Positions 11,170 through 22,203 of a stretch of 48,379 nucleotides of DNA are shown here, one piece after another. The position numbers were made by a program, and so were the translations under genes. Where the stretch lies: assembly GCA_019787685.1 (NCBI GenBank), contig JAHNUO010000078.1, positions 1 to 48,379 on the forward strand, given 5' to 3'. Each line of letters begins with the position of its first letter. The stretch's first letter is position 1. The DNA comes from Chiua virens (Eukaryota > Basidiomycota > Agaricomycetes > Boletales > Boletaceae). A model generated the notes under the pieces. It did not search any database and had not been told where the DNA came from. It was given only the letters and a program-made list of their open reading frames with translations.

Positions 11170-11420
11170 AGTAACGACTCAGATGGTGGCACAGGTCACC
11201 GTGTGCCGTGACAGGTGTGTCGTCTGACTTGTCTGACGTCACTTAGAGTTCTGCGGCGGCGTAAGGGTAGTGGTGCAGGGTTCGATAGGGGCGATGATGC
11301 TATGCAAGGAGGTGTTAACCAAGGTGAAAATTTTCTGAGAGTGAAGCGAAGGTGTGTCGTGAGTGAGGTGAATAATGAGTGGATGGGTTGTCGTCGTCTG
11401 TACCAACTTCTGGAAGTCCC

Positions 11421-11435
11421 TCGCGGTGGGCTCCA
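11421..11435 (-). promoter_or_regulatory. primer-binding site of the LTR element
   Basis: On the element strand the 5' LTR ends ..CTTCA, followed by AC and then TGGAGCCCACCGCGA. TGG complements a tRNA 3' CCA end, and the 12 following bases would pair with an acceptor/T-stem. I cannot name the tRNA. Confidence 0.75.
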
Positions 11436-11437
11436 GT

Positions 11438-12052
11438 TGAAGGTAATATATCCCAGCTGTAGTGCAATACTCAGGGGAATTGAAAGAAATAGAAAGAGGG
11501 TGAAGGAATGCGATTCCGTTCGACCCAGGGACAACACTGAGTTGGTGAACGACGAATAATGGTTTTTGAGTAGTCCAAGATGAATCCGGGGCGAATCCGG
11601 ATTAAAACGGATAGAAAAGCGGACACGGCAGTCCGATCCGGATTGAGAAAATACAAGGAGAGCGAGAGAAAATGAACGTCGACTGAAAACGATGTGAGAC
11701 AGATGCACACGGGCAAAAGCTACTGTATTTTGTCAATACAGTGAATTTATAGTCCTCGGGAATACCCTCAGACTTGTCCTAAGTAAGGATAATAATAAAA
11801 AAAGAAGGTTTTCGTATGGTATAAAGTTCGAGAGGCACCCGAATGTCCCTGCAAGGGCTGTGTGACATGGTCTAGCCAATGCTAAGTACGAATAAGGAGC
11901 ATCAAAAATAAAATAAAAGAGTCCGAGGCAAAATGGGTGCGGATACAGCAATCCGGATGAGTTTGCACAAGCAGACAGATCAGGATCGGGATCGGGTGAC
12001 AACAGGGTGTGGAAACGTGCTATGCGAGCACAGGGAATACCTATTCCCTACA
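11438..12052 (-). repeat. LTR (5' LTR of the gag-only element)
   Basis: 615 bp, near-identical to 7641-8241. It is the promoter-side LTR for the minus-strand gag; a TATA-like GGACTATAAATTC lies on the minus strand near 11752. Confidence 0.92.
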
Positions 12053-12656
12053 ACGTGATCAGTTCCTAAGATATCATGCTAATGATCCAACTGCTTCATT
12101 GGGTGGTGGCCAGAGACTTACCTCATTTTCCATTTCTTTGATCATGTACATATTGCAATGTTGCCCAACTCTTCACAATCAACAAGTAACCATGGTACTT
12201 CTCCATTTCTTCAGCAATATACATCCTGCAGCTTTACCCAACTCATTATAATCAATAGAGTAACCATGGCAAGACAACAAGCCTGGAGCCCAATTGTTAG
12301 AAACCAGAACTGGCGATCATGAACCACATACTTAATATGTGTATCAAGAAATGGAGTGTCATCCACAAAACTTCCCAATCATTGTTGATGTGGCCATTAA
12401 GCTCCACAACCTAATCTCACTACCAACAATCCATCCATTTTATGCTGAACACAAGTACCATTCATGGACTTGCCATTTCTAATGATGGGCAGGTGCCTGC
12501 ATGTGATGGTAAGCTAGACTTCTGGCATTCTGCAAATCCTAATGGGTTTCACTCAGGGAGTAACAACATCAAACTGTCAAACTTGTGATCTCAATGTGAG
12601 CTTCCATCACTCACCCATGATAGATGCAAAGCAGTCACTTGCCTAACTTGGACTAT
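12053..12656. other. no gene seen
   Basis: AT-rich spacer between the two LTR elements. CAACAAGTAACCATGG-like and CAATAGAGTAACCATGG-like segments suggest a short degenerate repeat near 12180 and 12253. No coding pattern. Confidence 0.45.
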
Positions 12657-13318
12657 TGAAGAAAAACAAATAATGGGTGATGTGAGAAAGGTGGGGTGAT
12701 AGGTTTGTCCCAAGGGGGGTTATATTCGAAGGGATTGATGGATTAGGGTTTGTCTATGTGTTCTAGAGATTGCTGAACAATCTGGAGTGAAAAGTGGTCG
12801 ATGTAAAGTATCCGGATGGAGTTGAGATGATGAGGGAATTGGTTTAAGGAGATGAGATGCAAGGGAATGATAGGATGAGGTGAAACAAGGTGAAAGGAAT
12901 GATATCTAGTCCACTCACACGCGGGAGAGTAGACAGGTGATCTCCTGAACATAGAAAGGTAGTATTGAATGTCAGAAAACATGGTTTTATAGTCCTGGGC
13001 ACAACCCAAGACTGTTTAAGGCAGTCCAACCCTAGGCAATCATATAGGATCAATGTAGGATGGGTATTTAAGGAAAGGAATGTCAAAACCTTGTAGATAA
13101 CGAAAGAAAAGAAGGATATTATGAGAGGAATGACAATGGAACTGGATTGGATCACATTGACTTGGATTGGACTTGGATTGGGTTTGGATGATCTGTAAAC
13201 GCTAGAAATAGAACTGGATTGACATGAAGTCAATAGTGGATGAGATGTAATGTAATAGGACATGATAGGGAGTGGGGAAAAGGTAGACTGCAACTGCAAG
13301 GAGTTCTCAACTCCTACA
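12657..13318 (-). repeat. LTR of second family, uninterrupted copy
   Basis: About 662 bp. It shares blocks GGTTTTATAGTCCTGGGC, CCTTGTAGAT and GGATGATCTGTAAACGCTAG with 13392-14539. Start inferred from TG next to the first shared block; the 3' boundary CTCCTACA is firm. Confidence 0.75.
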
Positions 13319-13391
13319 TTGTGACAAAATATAACCCTTTCAAGACACTGTGCTATGGCACCACTCTAGGGTACTGTTGCGATAGTCCCAG

Positions 13392-14539
13392 TGTAGAAAA
13401 TGAAAATAATAGGCGATAAGAAGAAAGGTGGGGCGATAGGTTCGTCCCAAGGGGGGCTATATTTGAAGGAATGATGGATTCAGGTTTGTCTAAGAGTCCT
13501 AGAGGCTGCTGAACGATCTGGAATGAAAAGTGGTCGATGCAAAAGTAGCCGGGTGGAGGCAAGGATGTGAGAGTATTGTTTCGAGTAGATGAGATGCAGA
13601 GGAACGATAGGACGAGGTAAAAGAAAAACTATCCAGCTCACTCACACACGGGAGAGTAAACAGGAGATCTCCTGAACACAGAAAGACAATATTTTTGTGT
13701 TAGAAACATGGTTTTATAGTCCTGGGCATAACCTGAAACAACCTAGAACAAGACTAGACTGTTTAAGTGTAGTGATTGAGTGAAGAGGGGGTTCAGTCCA
13801 GTGAAGAGGCGAAAACTCCAAGAGAACTTTGTTAGAGCTCTCTGGCTGAAATTCATGGGGTTTATATACTACATGGATATCAGAGTTCTAATCTGAGTAT
13901 GAACTACGTAGATAAGCATACTGTATCCTATTGGATGATAAGGTGTGAATATACAGTATATGAGTCATAGATAAGAGCATAGCCTTGCACTGCCAGTGAT
14001 GAGTCAGTGATAAGGGAAATGAATAGATAAGGGCATGAGGTGATGGATGCTGTGTTATTGTGGCAGCCAATCGGATATGATCCTTTGGACAGCCTTGACA
14101 TGAGGCATGTATCATTAGAATAGATTGAACGTTGGAGTCGTTAAGTGAGGAAAAGTTGGTATCGTAACATAACCCAGGACTGTAAAAGGTAATCCAACCC
14201 TAAGTAAGTGTACAGGATCAACGTAGGGTGAGTATGCTAAGAAGGAGTGTCAAACCTTGTAGATGACAAAGAAAGAAAAGGTGTTAGGATAGTAATGACC
14301 TTAATAAGGCCAAATCAAGTAGAACAAGTCAAATCGGATGAAGCGGAATACGTACAAAGGAACCGGATTGGATCGCGTTGACTCGGATTGGACTCAGATT
14401 GGATTCGGATGATCTGTAAACGCTAGGAATGAAACCGGGCTGGCACGAAGTTGATGGCGGATGAGACGGGAGGTAATATGACATGATGAAGAGCGAGGAA
14501 AATGTATCCTACAACCATAGGGAGTATCTAACTCCTACA
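13392..14539 (-). repeat. LTR of second family, split by an insertion
   Basis: Homologous to 12657-13318 in two blocks (13392-about 13767 and about 14170-14539), interrupted by 13768-14169. Richer in CG than its partner, with several CG in this copy where the other has TG or CA, suggesting different deamination histories. Confidence 0.75.
13768..14169. mobile_element. 402-bp TG..CA insertion inside an LTR
   Basis: Sequence absent from the partner LTR, beginning TGTAGTGATTG and ending ATCGTAACA, so it has TG..CA ends on either strand, like a solo LTR. A TATA-like TTTATATACTAC lies near 13862. Flanks share CATAACC on both sides but no clean short target duplication is seen, so exact ends are uncertain by a few bases. 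No ORF of note. Confidence 0.6.
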
Positions 14540-15347
14540 TCGGGTTGCTTGATTGAGATTGCATGACACACACTAATCAACTCCCTTTTTGTCCAATTTC
14601 CATTTTATTTCGTGCCTTCTTAGATTCTTTTCGGACAGTTCCATGTCATTGACACATATCCAATTGGTTAAAAGGTATGGATAGTCAGATCGTACAATGT
14701 TTTTAAAAGGTAGTCCATTGATTCACAGATCAAACCTTATCCCACCTTGACAGAACATTGTTTTTCTTTTCACAGGTCGATCTCCATGAGAGATGGCTCT
14801 GTATATAAAGGGAGGAGGGTTTTGCCCCTGAGGCAAAGCTCGACAGCTTTACTAAGACGACAATGTTTGGTTCATTAGATGGACGTTGGTCCAGGCAAGG
14901 GGTTTCTTGGAGTCATAGGTGACAACAAGGAGGGCAAGGGTCGCTTGGGAGGAGTATCAAGCAAGGTTGCAAGAGATCAGCTAGTTGTCAAGTCTCGTCT
15001 CGTCTTCAGAGTCAGAGCCGATGGTGAATGTTGGAGTTTGCTATCCTGGGGGGGTTCAGGGAAGTGTGAGAGATGGGTTCAGGGTTGTTGTCAGAGAGAT
15101 CTGAGGGACAGAGTGTTAGACATCTGAAGACTCCCAACTAGGGTTGAGGGGTTGGACAAGAGGAGCATCTAGCTGACTTGTTGCAGTGGCAGGCTGGTGA
15201 CACTAGTCTTGATCTTATGGGTTATGATAGTCCCAGGGCAGGGCCTAGCATAGCCCACAAAAGTGCCAAGTACCAGGTGGCTCCAATGACTCAAACAACC
15301 ACCACTTGGTATGTGGTGCGCTGAAGAGTTTCACAGAGAGTGACCGG
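14540..15347. other. no gene seen; holds dispersed repeat copy 2
   Basis: Contains the second copy (15237-15336) of the repeat at 6936-7033. An 82-codon plus-strand ORF at 14879-15127 shows no motif and I do not call it. A TATA-like TGTATATAAAGG lies near 14800. Confidence 0.5.
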
Positions 15348-15961
15348 TGAAGGTAATAAATCCCGGCTGTAGTGCAATACTCAGGGGGATTGAAAGAATA
15401 AAAAAGAGGGTGAAGGAATGCAATTCCGTTTGACCCAGGGACAACACTGAGTTGGTGAACGATGAGAAATGGTTTTTGAGTAGTCCGAGATGAATCCGGG
15501 GCGAATCCGGATTAAAACGGATGGAAAGGCGGACACAGCAGTCCAATCCGGATCGAGAAAATACAAGGAGAGCGAGAGAAAACGAACGTCGACTGAAAAC
15601 GATGTGAGACAGATGCACGCGGGCAAAAGCTACTGTATTTTGTCAATACAGTGAATTTTATAGTCCTCGGGAATACCCTCAGACTTGTCCTAAGTAAGGA
15701 TAATAATAAAAAGAAGGTTTTCATACGGTATAAAGTTCAAGAGGCACCCGAATGTCCCTGCAAGGGCTGCGTGACATGGTCTAGCCAATGCTAAGTACGA
15801 ATAAAGAGCATCAAAAATAAAATAAAAGAGTCCGAGGCAAAACGGGTGCGGATACAGCAATCTGGATGAGTTCACACAAGCAGACAGATCAGGATCGGGA
15901 TCAGGTGATGGCGGGGTGTGGAAATGTGCTATGCGAGCACAGGGAATACCTATTCCCTACA
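15348..15961 (-). repeat. solo LTR of the gag-only element family
   Basis: 614 bp with the same TGAAGGTAAT start and TATTCCCTACA end (plus strand) as the LTRs at 7641 and 11438, with no second LTR nearby. The flanks CCGG (left) and CCAG (right) are consistent with a decayed 4-bp duplication. It is more diverged than the paired LTRs, so it is an older insertion reduced by LTR recombination. Confidence 0.88.
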
Positions 15962-16165
15962 CCAGTCAGCATAGGCTTGTTTTTTCGATTTTGAGGAAGA
16001 CCGAATGTTCGAAGAAAAGAAGAAGAAAACATAGGGGCTTGACCAGAAATAGGGGTCGACATCCAAAATAGGAAAGGGATGAGGAACGAGCTGGAACCTC
16101 CCAGAGAGGGTGAAAAAAAATGAAAAAATGGAGCTAGGGTACCGTAGATGGCGACACATACCCCA

Positions 16166-17594
16166 TAGGCATGTCAATCTTGCTGCAACATGTCCTTCAT
16201 GGAGGGCCATGCACACAGTGAGATCATCATTAATCAACACTGGGTAGGAACTGACTTGCAGCATGTCCTTCCTGGAGGGACATACACACTGTGAGATCAC
16301 CATTAGTCACCATTGGGTGAGAATACCACTCTGGCCTACAGCATGTCCTTCCTGGAGGGACATGCACACTGTGAGATCACCATTAGTCACCATTGGATCA
16401 GAATATCACTGTGGCCTGCAGCATGTCCTTCCTGGAGGGACATACACACTGTGAGATCACCATTAGTCAGCATTGGGTCAGAATATCACTTTGGCCTGCA
16501 GCATGTCCTTCCTGGAGGGACATGCACACTGTGAGATTGCCATTAGTAAGCTTGTGTGAGAATATCACTGTGGCCTGCAGCATGTCCTTCCTGGAGGGAC
16601 ATGCACACTGTGAGATCACCATTAGTCACCATTGGGTGGGAATATCACTGTGGCCTGCAGCATGTCCTTCCTGGAGGGACATGCACACTGTGAGATCACC
16701 ATTAGTCACCATTGGGTGGGAATATCACTGTGGCCTGCAGCATGTCCTTCCTGGAGGGACATGCACACTGTGAGATCACCATTAGTCACCATTGGGTGGG
16801 AATATCACTGTGGCCTGAAGCATGTCCTTCCTGGAGGGACATGCACACTGTGAGATCACCATTAGTCACCATTGGGTGGGAATATCACTGTGGCCTGAAG
16901 CATGTCCTTCCTGGAGGGACATGCACATAGTGAGAGTATCATTAGTCACCATTGGGTGGGAATATCACTGTGGCCTGTAGCATGTCCTTCCTGGAGGGAC
17001 ATGCACATAGTGAGAGTATCATTAGTCATCATTGGGTGGGAATATCACTGTGGCCTGTAGCATGTCCTTCCTGGAGGGACATGCACACTATGAGATTACC
17101 CTTAGTCACCATTGGGTGGGAATATCACTGTGGCCTGTAGCATGTCCTTCCTGGAGGGACATGCACATTGTGAGATCACCATTAGTCACCATTGGGTGGG
17201 AATATCACTGTGGCCTGTAGCATGTCCTTCTTGGAGGGACATGTCTACTGTCAGATCTCAATTAGTCAGCATTAAGCCCATGTCTGGCTGTCCTTCCTGG
17301 AAGGACAGAACATAGTCCAGAATCACAATCACTTATAAATCTATTCCCTGTGTGTAGTTGTCCTTCCAAGAGGGACATATACTTTGTGATATAAAGAAGA
17401 CATCACATCACAATTCTTCCCATGTGTGAGTGTCCTTCCTAGAGGGACATATCAGATATTGAAGCTCTAGAGATCACATAAGCTAGGGTGTTTTACCCAT
17501 GTGTAGGATGTCCCTCTAGGAGGGACATATCATGAGTATAATATCAGAAAAACAGAAAAAACTAGACCCTAGGGAGTGTAAAATGTGCTCATAG
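16166..17594. repeat. 80-bp palindromic minisatellite, array 2
   Basis: About 14 units of the same 80-bp repeat as 608-3028, starting with the same diverged first unit (AGGCATGTCAATCTTGCTGC) and ending with the same four diverged units and tail. It keeps a segment (about 17328-17378, with TGTCCTTCCAAGAGGGACA) that array 1 lost by a short deletion. The last 25 bp overlap the 3' end of the minus-strand Helitron ORF. Confidence 0.97.
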
Positions 17595-19217
17595 CATAGG
17601 ATGGCTGTACTCCATCAGGTGGTATAAGAGCTCCCATGAGATGGTGAAGTGCACCATGAATACGAAAAGATGCTGGTCCAGAGCCTTGAATGGCAGTGTT
17701 GTCCATGTCGGTGCCAACCGAGGTGAATGCCAGGGCATTGTTATATTGTCGAATCTTCTTCTTAAAGTTTTTGACATCTCGAGGGTCATCAAACAACTCT
17801 TGTAGGACATGTGGCCATTGTTGTATGCGAGGCAGATCAACTTGACCCTGAAGACAACATATTCCAAACCGAGGATTGCGAACACCTGAGTTGCTAAGCT
17901 TTTCCGAAATGAAATGGAGAGCATGGCAATTAGGACATTGAATGTTCATAGGTCCAAGAGAGTGCACTTCAACTGGCTCGGTATATATTCTACCACCAGG
18001 TGGAATGCAATGTAGAGGCTGTGGATTACCATGGGCATTTTCAGAGTCACTGGAACTGGAATCAGATGGATCAGGATCAGGAGGTGGTGGATGTGGAGAT
18101 CTTGGAGCTGGTCCCAGTGATGGACTTCTAGATACAGATTGTCTGGGGAATGCATGAGAAGAGGGAGGAGGAGATCCAGCATCAGAATGATGGTGTTGTT
18201 GTTGTCTCTGTTGATCTTGATTATAGTGTTCCGCAGAACGCTGACTATGTTCATGCAATGCTTCTTCAACCAAAAGCTGAGAAAGCTGTTGTATTTGACT
18301 GATTGCATTTTCCTCCTGAGATTGATGGATTTCCTCCTGTTCCTGTATTTCCTGGTGCCGCTGTTGCTCCAATAGTCTTTGCTGTACTAATTCTCGTTGC
18401 AATTCCAATTGTCCAAGTCTTTGATGTTCTAACTGTTGTTGCATTTGCTGTAGATCCAATATTCTCTGCTGCTCCAATAGTCTATGTTGTGCCTCTTGTT
18501 GTCGCTCCAATTCTTTTTGATGCCAGTGTTCCAGTAGTCTTTGGTACTCCAAGGCCTGCTCTTGTAATTCCAATTGCCTCCTATACTCCTCTTGTTCCAA
18601 TTGTCTCCTATATTCTATGTGTTGCATTTGTGCTTGCCGTAGTCTCTCCTGATTTTGAAAATCAATCGTGTCCTGATATTGTTGGATAGGAGGAGGAGGA
18701 GAATGTGCAGGACCAGCTTGGGCATTCATTGATTGAACAACAGCAGGACGACGATTGGACCTTCTGTTACGTCAATTTTGATGAGTGGTATTAAAGTTGT
18801 CCATCAATCTGGCATTGTAATCCACTTTGTTCTCCAAAGTACTACTCCGAAACATATCACTGGGTGGCTGAGCAAATGTAGAAAAGCCCATAGGAGGTGG
18901 AGCAAACTGGTCAAAATGATGTGATGGTGCAGCAGGTGGTGGGGGTGAGTGTAGACGTCGCATCCTTTGAACATGTAGATGCTCAATCTGGTGACGTGGT
19001 ATACCTGGGTATTGATCCACAGGTACAGGAGGATGATGCTGAATTTTGAATCAATGCCATATTATATAGCAGTATGTGACAAATATAACATACCATTAAA
19101 GCATTAGGGACATGTTGTGGCTGGCGGCGTCCAGGTGGTGAACCCATCTGACGTTGCATCCGCTCAGCTTGGCGAGCAGCTTGTTGTGCTCGTTGTGGCA
19201 ATGTAGGTGGTGTTGTC
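17569..19217 (-). pseudogene. Helitron helicase-like protein, N-terminal part, with premature stop
   Basis: Exons 19217-19094 and 19038-17569 are joined by a 55-nt intron (GTATGT..TTCAG). The 5' exon is unresolved. The protein is Pro/Gln-rich with a long Gln/Glu/Leu heptad-like stretch (about 18660-18300). A zinc-binding region follows, with IQCPNCHALHF, RFGICCLQGQVDLP, FKKKIRQYNNALAF and SFRIHGALHHLMGALIP, then PSYAMSTFYTP and a stop. This order is diagnostic of the region ahead of the Rep/helicase domains in fungal Helitron proteins; those nickase and helicase domains are absent. A TGA at 18772-18774 interrupts the frame between THQN and RNRRSNRR, explained by one CGA to TGA change. The truncation falls exactly at the minisatellite. 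It is a dead Helitron fragment. Confidence 0.85.
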
Positions 19218-20271
19218 CTAATTATTATCAAATTTATTAGATAGGATGTTTTATAGTACACAGATTGCACCATTACACACATAATTTTGTTGATTCCAAG
19301 CTCAATATTCAGTTTTGTACCCACAAATGCTCTATACAGGGCTGCAGGGGAAGGGTTTGATTGCAATCACTCGAGTATACTTCAATCTAATTGAAGTAGC
19401 AGCCTTGTGTAGCAAATTTGATAGGTTGTGTCAAGGTATTTGACTTGTTATGTAACTCGAGTTGCCTACTTCCCCCATATATGACCCAGCCATTTTTTTG
19501 GTCACACATGTCACAGCGCACATGAGGCATGAGTTTTAGTGTCCACTAAATCGCGTTCAACACAATTGTGGCTATGCAGCCGCGACTCGGGTGGTGCCGC
19601 GCAGTGGCTGTACTTTAGCCCTACTAACGGACAACAGTATGGTACTTAGGCGAGCCACATGGTTTTCGTTGAGCAAAAAAGGCAGCTTTGTATTGATAAG
19701 CGAAATAAGCGACGGGTAAGTACAGAAGCGAAAAAAGTGAAATACGCGAAAAAAGCGTCGGATAGGTATGGTCAGACTACTTTCCCGCGCCGTTCTCCCT
19801 TTAGTTTTTAGATAAGGATCAGACACTGTGAAACACACTAAGGCAATGAACAAGTCCATATACATCAAATGATAAAATGCCCCTGCTACCACAAGTAATC
19901 ATGGACAGAGTTTCACATTGGACAATGACTGTTCTCGCACGCCTGCATGACCATACACCACACTACTACACCTGACTTGTACTGGCTAGTACTGACATCG
20001 ATATTGACAACTAAGGTTGTCCGTCAGACAGACACTGAGAATCATTGTCATTTACTGACCTATGCTAAGAAGAAGTGTCCACTACATGTTGTGAATATTT
20101 ATGTCATTTTTCACAGTGATTTTGAAATGCAAGTAATATGTATATAATGAATGCAATATGTCGTGAAAATGAAAACGAGATGTGTATGTTGAATGTCATG
20201 AGGGTGTTCGATGATGAAACCACACATTCTATTAAAGATGGATTATGAATGCAATTATAACGTTCCAATTT
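19218..20271. other. upstream flank of the Helitron fragment
   Basis: No gene. Between about 19680 and 19790 the minus strand carries repeated TTTTTTCGC / TTATTTCGC words after a GTCTGACCATACCTATCC segment, a composition that could belong to a Helitron 5' end, but no terminus can be proved. A CTCGAG-bounded palindromic patch lies at 19371-19465 (CACTCGAGTATACTTC with TAACTCGAGTTG). Confidence 0.4.
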
Positions 20272-20503
20272 CGCAGAGATCTGCAGAAGTGTCAAATATC
20301 GGTGATTTAAAGACCAAATAAATGAAATTGTGAGAGGATCATGGGATCATGATCATTGACGAGACACATAGTTATTGTTGAAAAAGACACACAAAGACAC
20401 CCAAATAGATCATCAAATATAATTCCTGAGAATGGCAAAGTTACCTTTGATGTCAATAAATATGTGTAAATTGCCGATATCACACCCTGTCGCAGATATC
20501 GGT
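20272..20503. repeat. two block-specific palindromes 3' of the BAH-PHD gene
   Basis: About 20272-20304 (left arm eroded to CAGAGAT, right arm ATATCGGTGA) and about 20473-20503 (CCGATAT / ATATCGG arms). These are the outermost copies of the repeat on this side; none is seen between here and the window start. Confidence 0.65.
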
Positions 20504-20582
20504 CAACAGATACACTGAAATGACGATATTTTCATCTTATAGTAACATCATCCTCAAGTGGACGTCATCGTCATACATGACA

Positions 20583-21960
20583 TTAAACATACATATCGTT
20601 ACATTTAGGACATGTGAAGAATCGTATTTGGACGTTGTCAGTCCAAATGTTTTCAAAGTGTATGTCAGAATCCCAGTCGTCTGCGATGAGTTCAAAGTTG
20701 GACGATTGTTGAAGGATAGATCGTGCGAGATTTGTATATGTTCCATTTCCTGTGATAGGATGCGGGCCACCTCTGACGGTTGGGTACAGGTTGTATTCGA
20801 TCAGATTTTTAGGAATTCTTGGGTCATAGAGCATGCGAGAGAGAATCGTGGATGCTGAAATCGTGCGTTCGACGTCGATGCAGTCCAAATGAATCCAGCC
20901 TTGACAACGGAAACAGTATCGTTGTTCGAAGCGTGGATCGTATAGAGGTCGTGGGCACGATGAGCAGATGCATTCGTTGCATTTCTGACAGAGAGTGGAG
21001 AATGCTACAGGAAGAAGAAAATGAACACGTACGGTCAACTTGATGTTCGTCGCATACTCGACGAGATCATCACTCTTGCGTTGGAGGTCGACATGGGTGG
21101 ACCATCTACTGAATAGCATTCCGTCGTTATGAAAGATCATGGGCAACGAATCGTTCGGAATATTTTCGTTGAATTTTCGGATGTCAACATGTGCTGTGAA
21201 ATGAGCGGCAAGGACAAGTGATTAAGAGTGAATACAAGACAGGAAAGAAACGCACACTCGATACATCGATAATCGACGAGGGTGGTGTGTGTTGAATCGA
21301 CGAGTTCCATGTCTAACATGGCGGCGGCGAGTCTGAAAATGAATCGTGTGGACGGGAGCAATGAGAAGTGAGAGAGAATATAAATTGACGTACATAGTGG
21401 CATCTCCGGATGAACCAATGGCAAGGACGTCCGATCGTCGATAGAACCATTGAAGATCGAGATACACGACGGGCTGCAGAGAACGATGAGATAGATCGAA
21501 AAGGGATGAGCACATAACGTGAAACGCACAGGGAAACCATCGAGAGAAGGGGCGTAAATGTGACGGACTGTGGCATACCAATAATCCATCGCGGAGAGCT
21601 CATGGTGTTGGTTGGAGTGGTGGGTGGCGTTATTGACCTTGACGCTGAGATGCGATAAACGATCAATACTGGAAGTCACACGAGAGGAAGATGATGACGC
21701 ACGTGTCACCCTTTCTGAACACGACCTTCGATGGGGAATTGAGTTCCAAACGATCGTCTCTAGGAAAACGAACTGATTGCGTGAATGGAAGGAAAAGGAT
21801 GAATGTGAAGAAAGACTCGAGTGAAAACGAAATACGGTGACACACCAGTGATTTCATTGTACTTGCGAAGATTGTTTGGTATAGTTTCTGATTGTGGGAT
21901 GTCCATCAAGATGGAATAAGGGATATCGGACTTGATCGATGCGCTGTTGAGACGTGGCAT
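20583..21960 (-). CDS. BAH-PHD chromatin-reader-like protein
   Basis: Seven exons (21960-21846, 21772-21703, 21644-21530, 21473-21394, 21332-21256, 21193-21033, 20984-20583) with introns of 48-73 nt and consistent phases give 339 aa. Residues about 55-150 resemble a bromo-adjacent-homology domain: VVFRKGDTVKVNN, then HELSAMDYWYATVRHIYA, then VYLDLQWFYRRSDV. Residues 207-336 form a PHD-like C4HC3 finger: C-x2-C (CNEC), C-x2-C (CFRC), four residues, H-x2-C (HLDC), then a long insert of about 90 residues before the last pair, CPKC. BAH and PHD domains bind nucleosomes and histone tails in the nucleus, so a chromatin-reading role is likely but inferred. The start is the first ATG in frame with the BAH exons. 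The insert before the last ligand pair is unusual. Confidence 0.8.
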
Positions 21961-22203
21961 AGTGGCAGACGAAGTGGAGATGATGGAGGAAGAAGTTGAA
22001 TGACATCCGAATGTAGATCGACAGAAATGACAAACACGTACTGTGAATAACAACTATAAATAAAGATTGAATTATACAACAACAAATGATATGCGAATGT
22101 GTAATAAAAATGACATACATAATACATCGTATGAAGGTGACAACATGATGTAATATAAACGATAACTTGTAGTTATATATTGTGGTGTGAAGCATATAGT
22201 ATC

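Larger units (their letters stand above)
7641..12052 (-). mobile_element. gag-only LTR retrotransposon (4.4 kb, minus orientation)
   Basis: Two near-identical direct repeats (7641-8241 and 11438-12052), bounded TG..CA on the element strand (TGTAGGGAATAGG at one end, TACCTTCA at the other), flank a 3.2-kb interior. Both outer flanks show ACGT next to the termini, consistent with a 4-bp target duplication. A primer-binding site lies two bases inside the 5' LTR (11421-11435). The interior encodes a gag-like protein on the minus strand but no reverse transcriptase, integrase, protease or RNase H motif that I can find, so the element would need proteins in trans. The near identity of the two LTRs indicates recent insertion. 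Apart from scattered substitutions, the main visible difference is about 14 bp missing from the left copy near 8162. Confidence 0.9.
12657..14539 (-). mobile_element. second LTR family: two LTRs with interior almost deleted
   Basis: Two related direct repeats (12657-13318 and 13392-14539) are separated by only 73 bp. Both read TGTAGGAGTT-like with an immediate inverted repeat on the minus strand, as in the other LTR family, and both carry a TATA-like GGACTATAAAACCATG. The 73-bp gap contains, right beside the 13392 LTR, a minus-strand TGGGACTATCGC that fits a primer-binding site. I read this as an LTR element whose interior has collapsed. The two LTRs are clearly diverged from each other, so it is older than the gag-only element. 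No target duplication is evident. Confidence 0.7.

Noticed and set aside
14879..15127. 82-codon plus-strand ORF
   Set aside because: Isolated, no family signature, inside repeat-derived DNA.
17942..18689. Plus-strand ORFs of 71-128 codons rich in Val/Ile
   Set aside because: Antisense shadows of the Gln-rich Helitron coding region.
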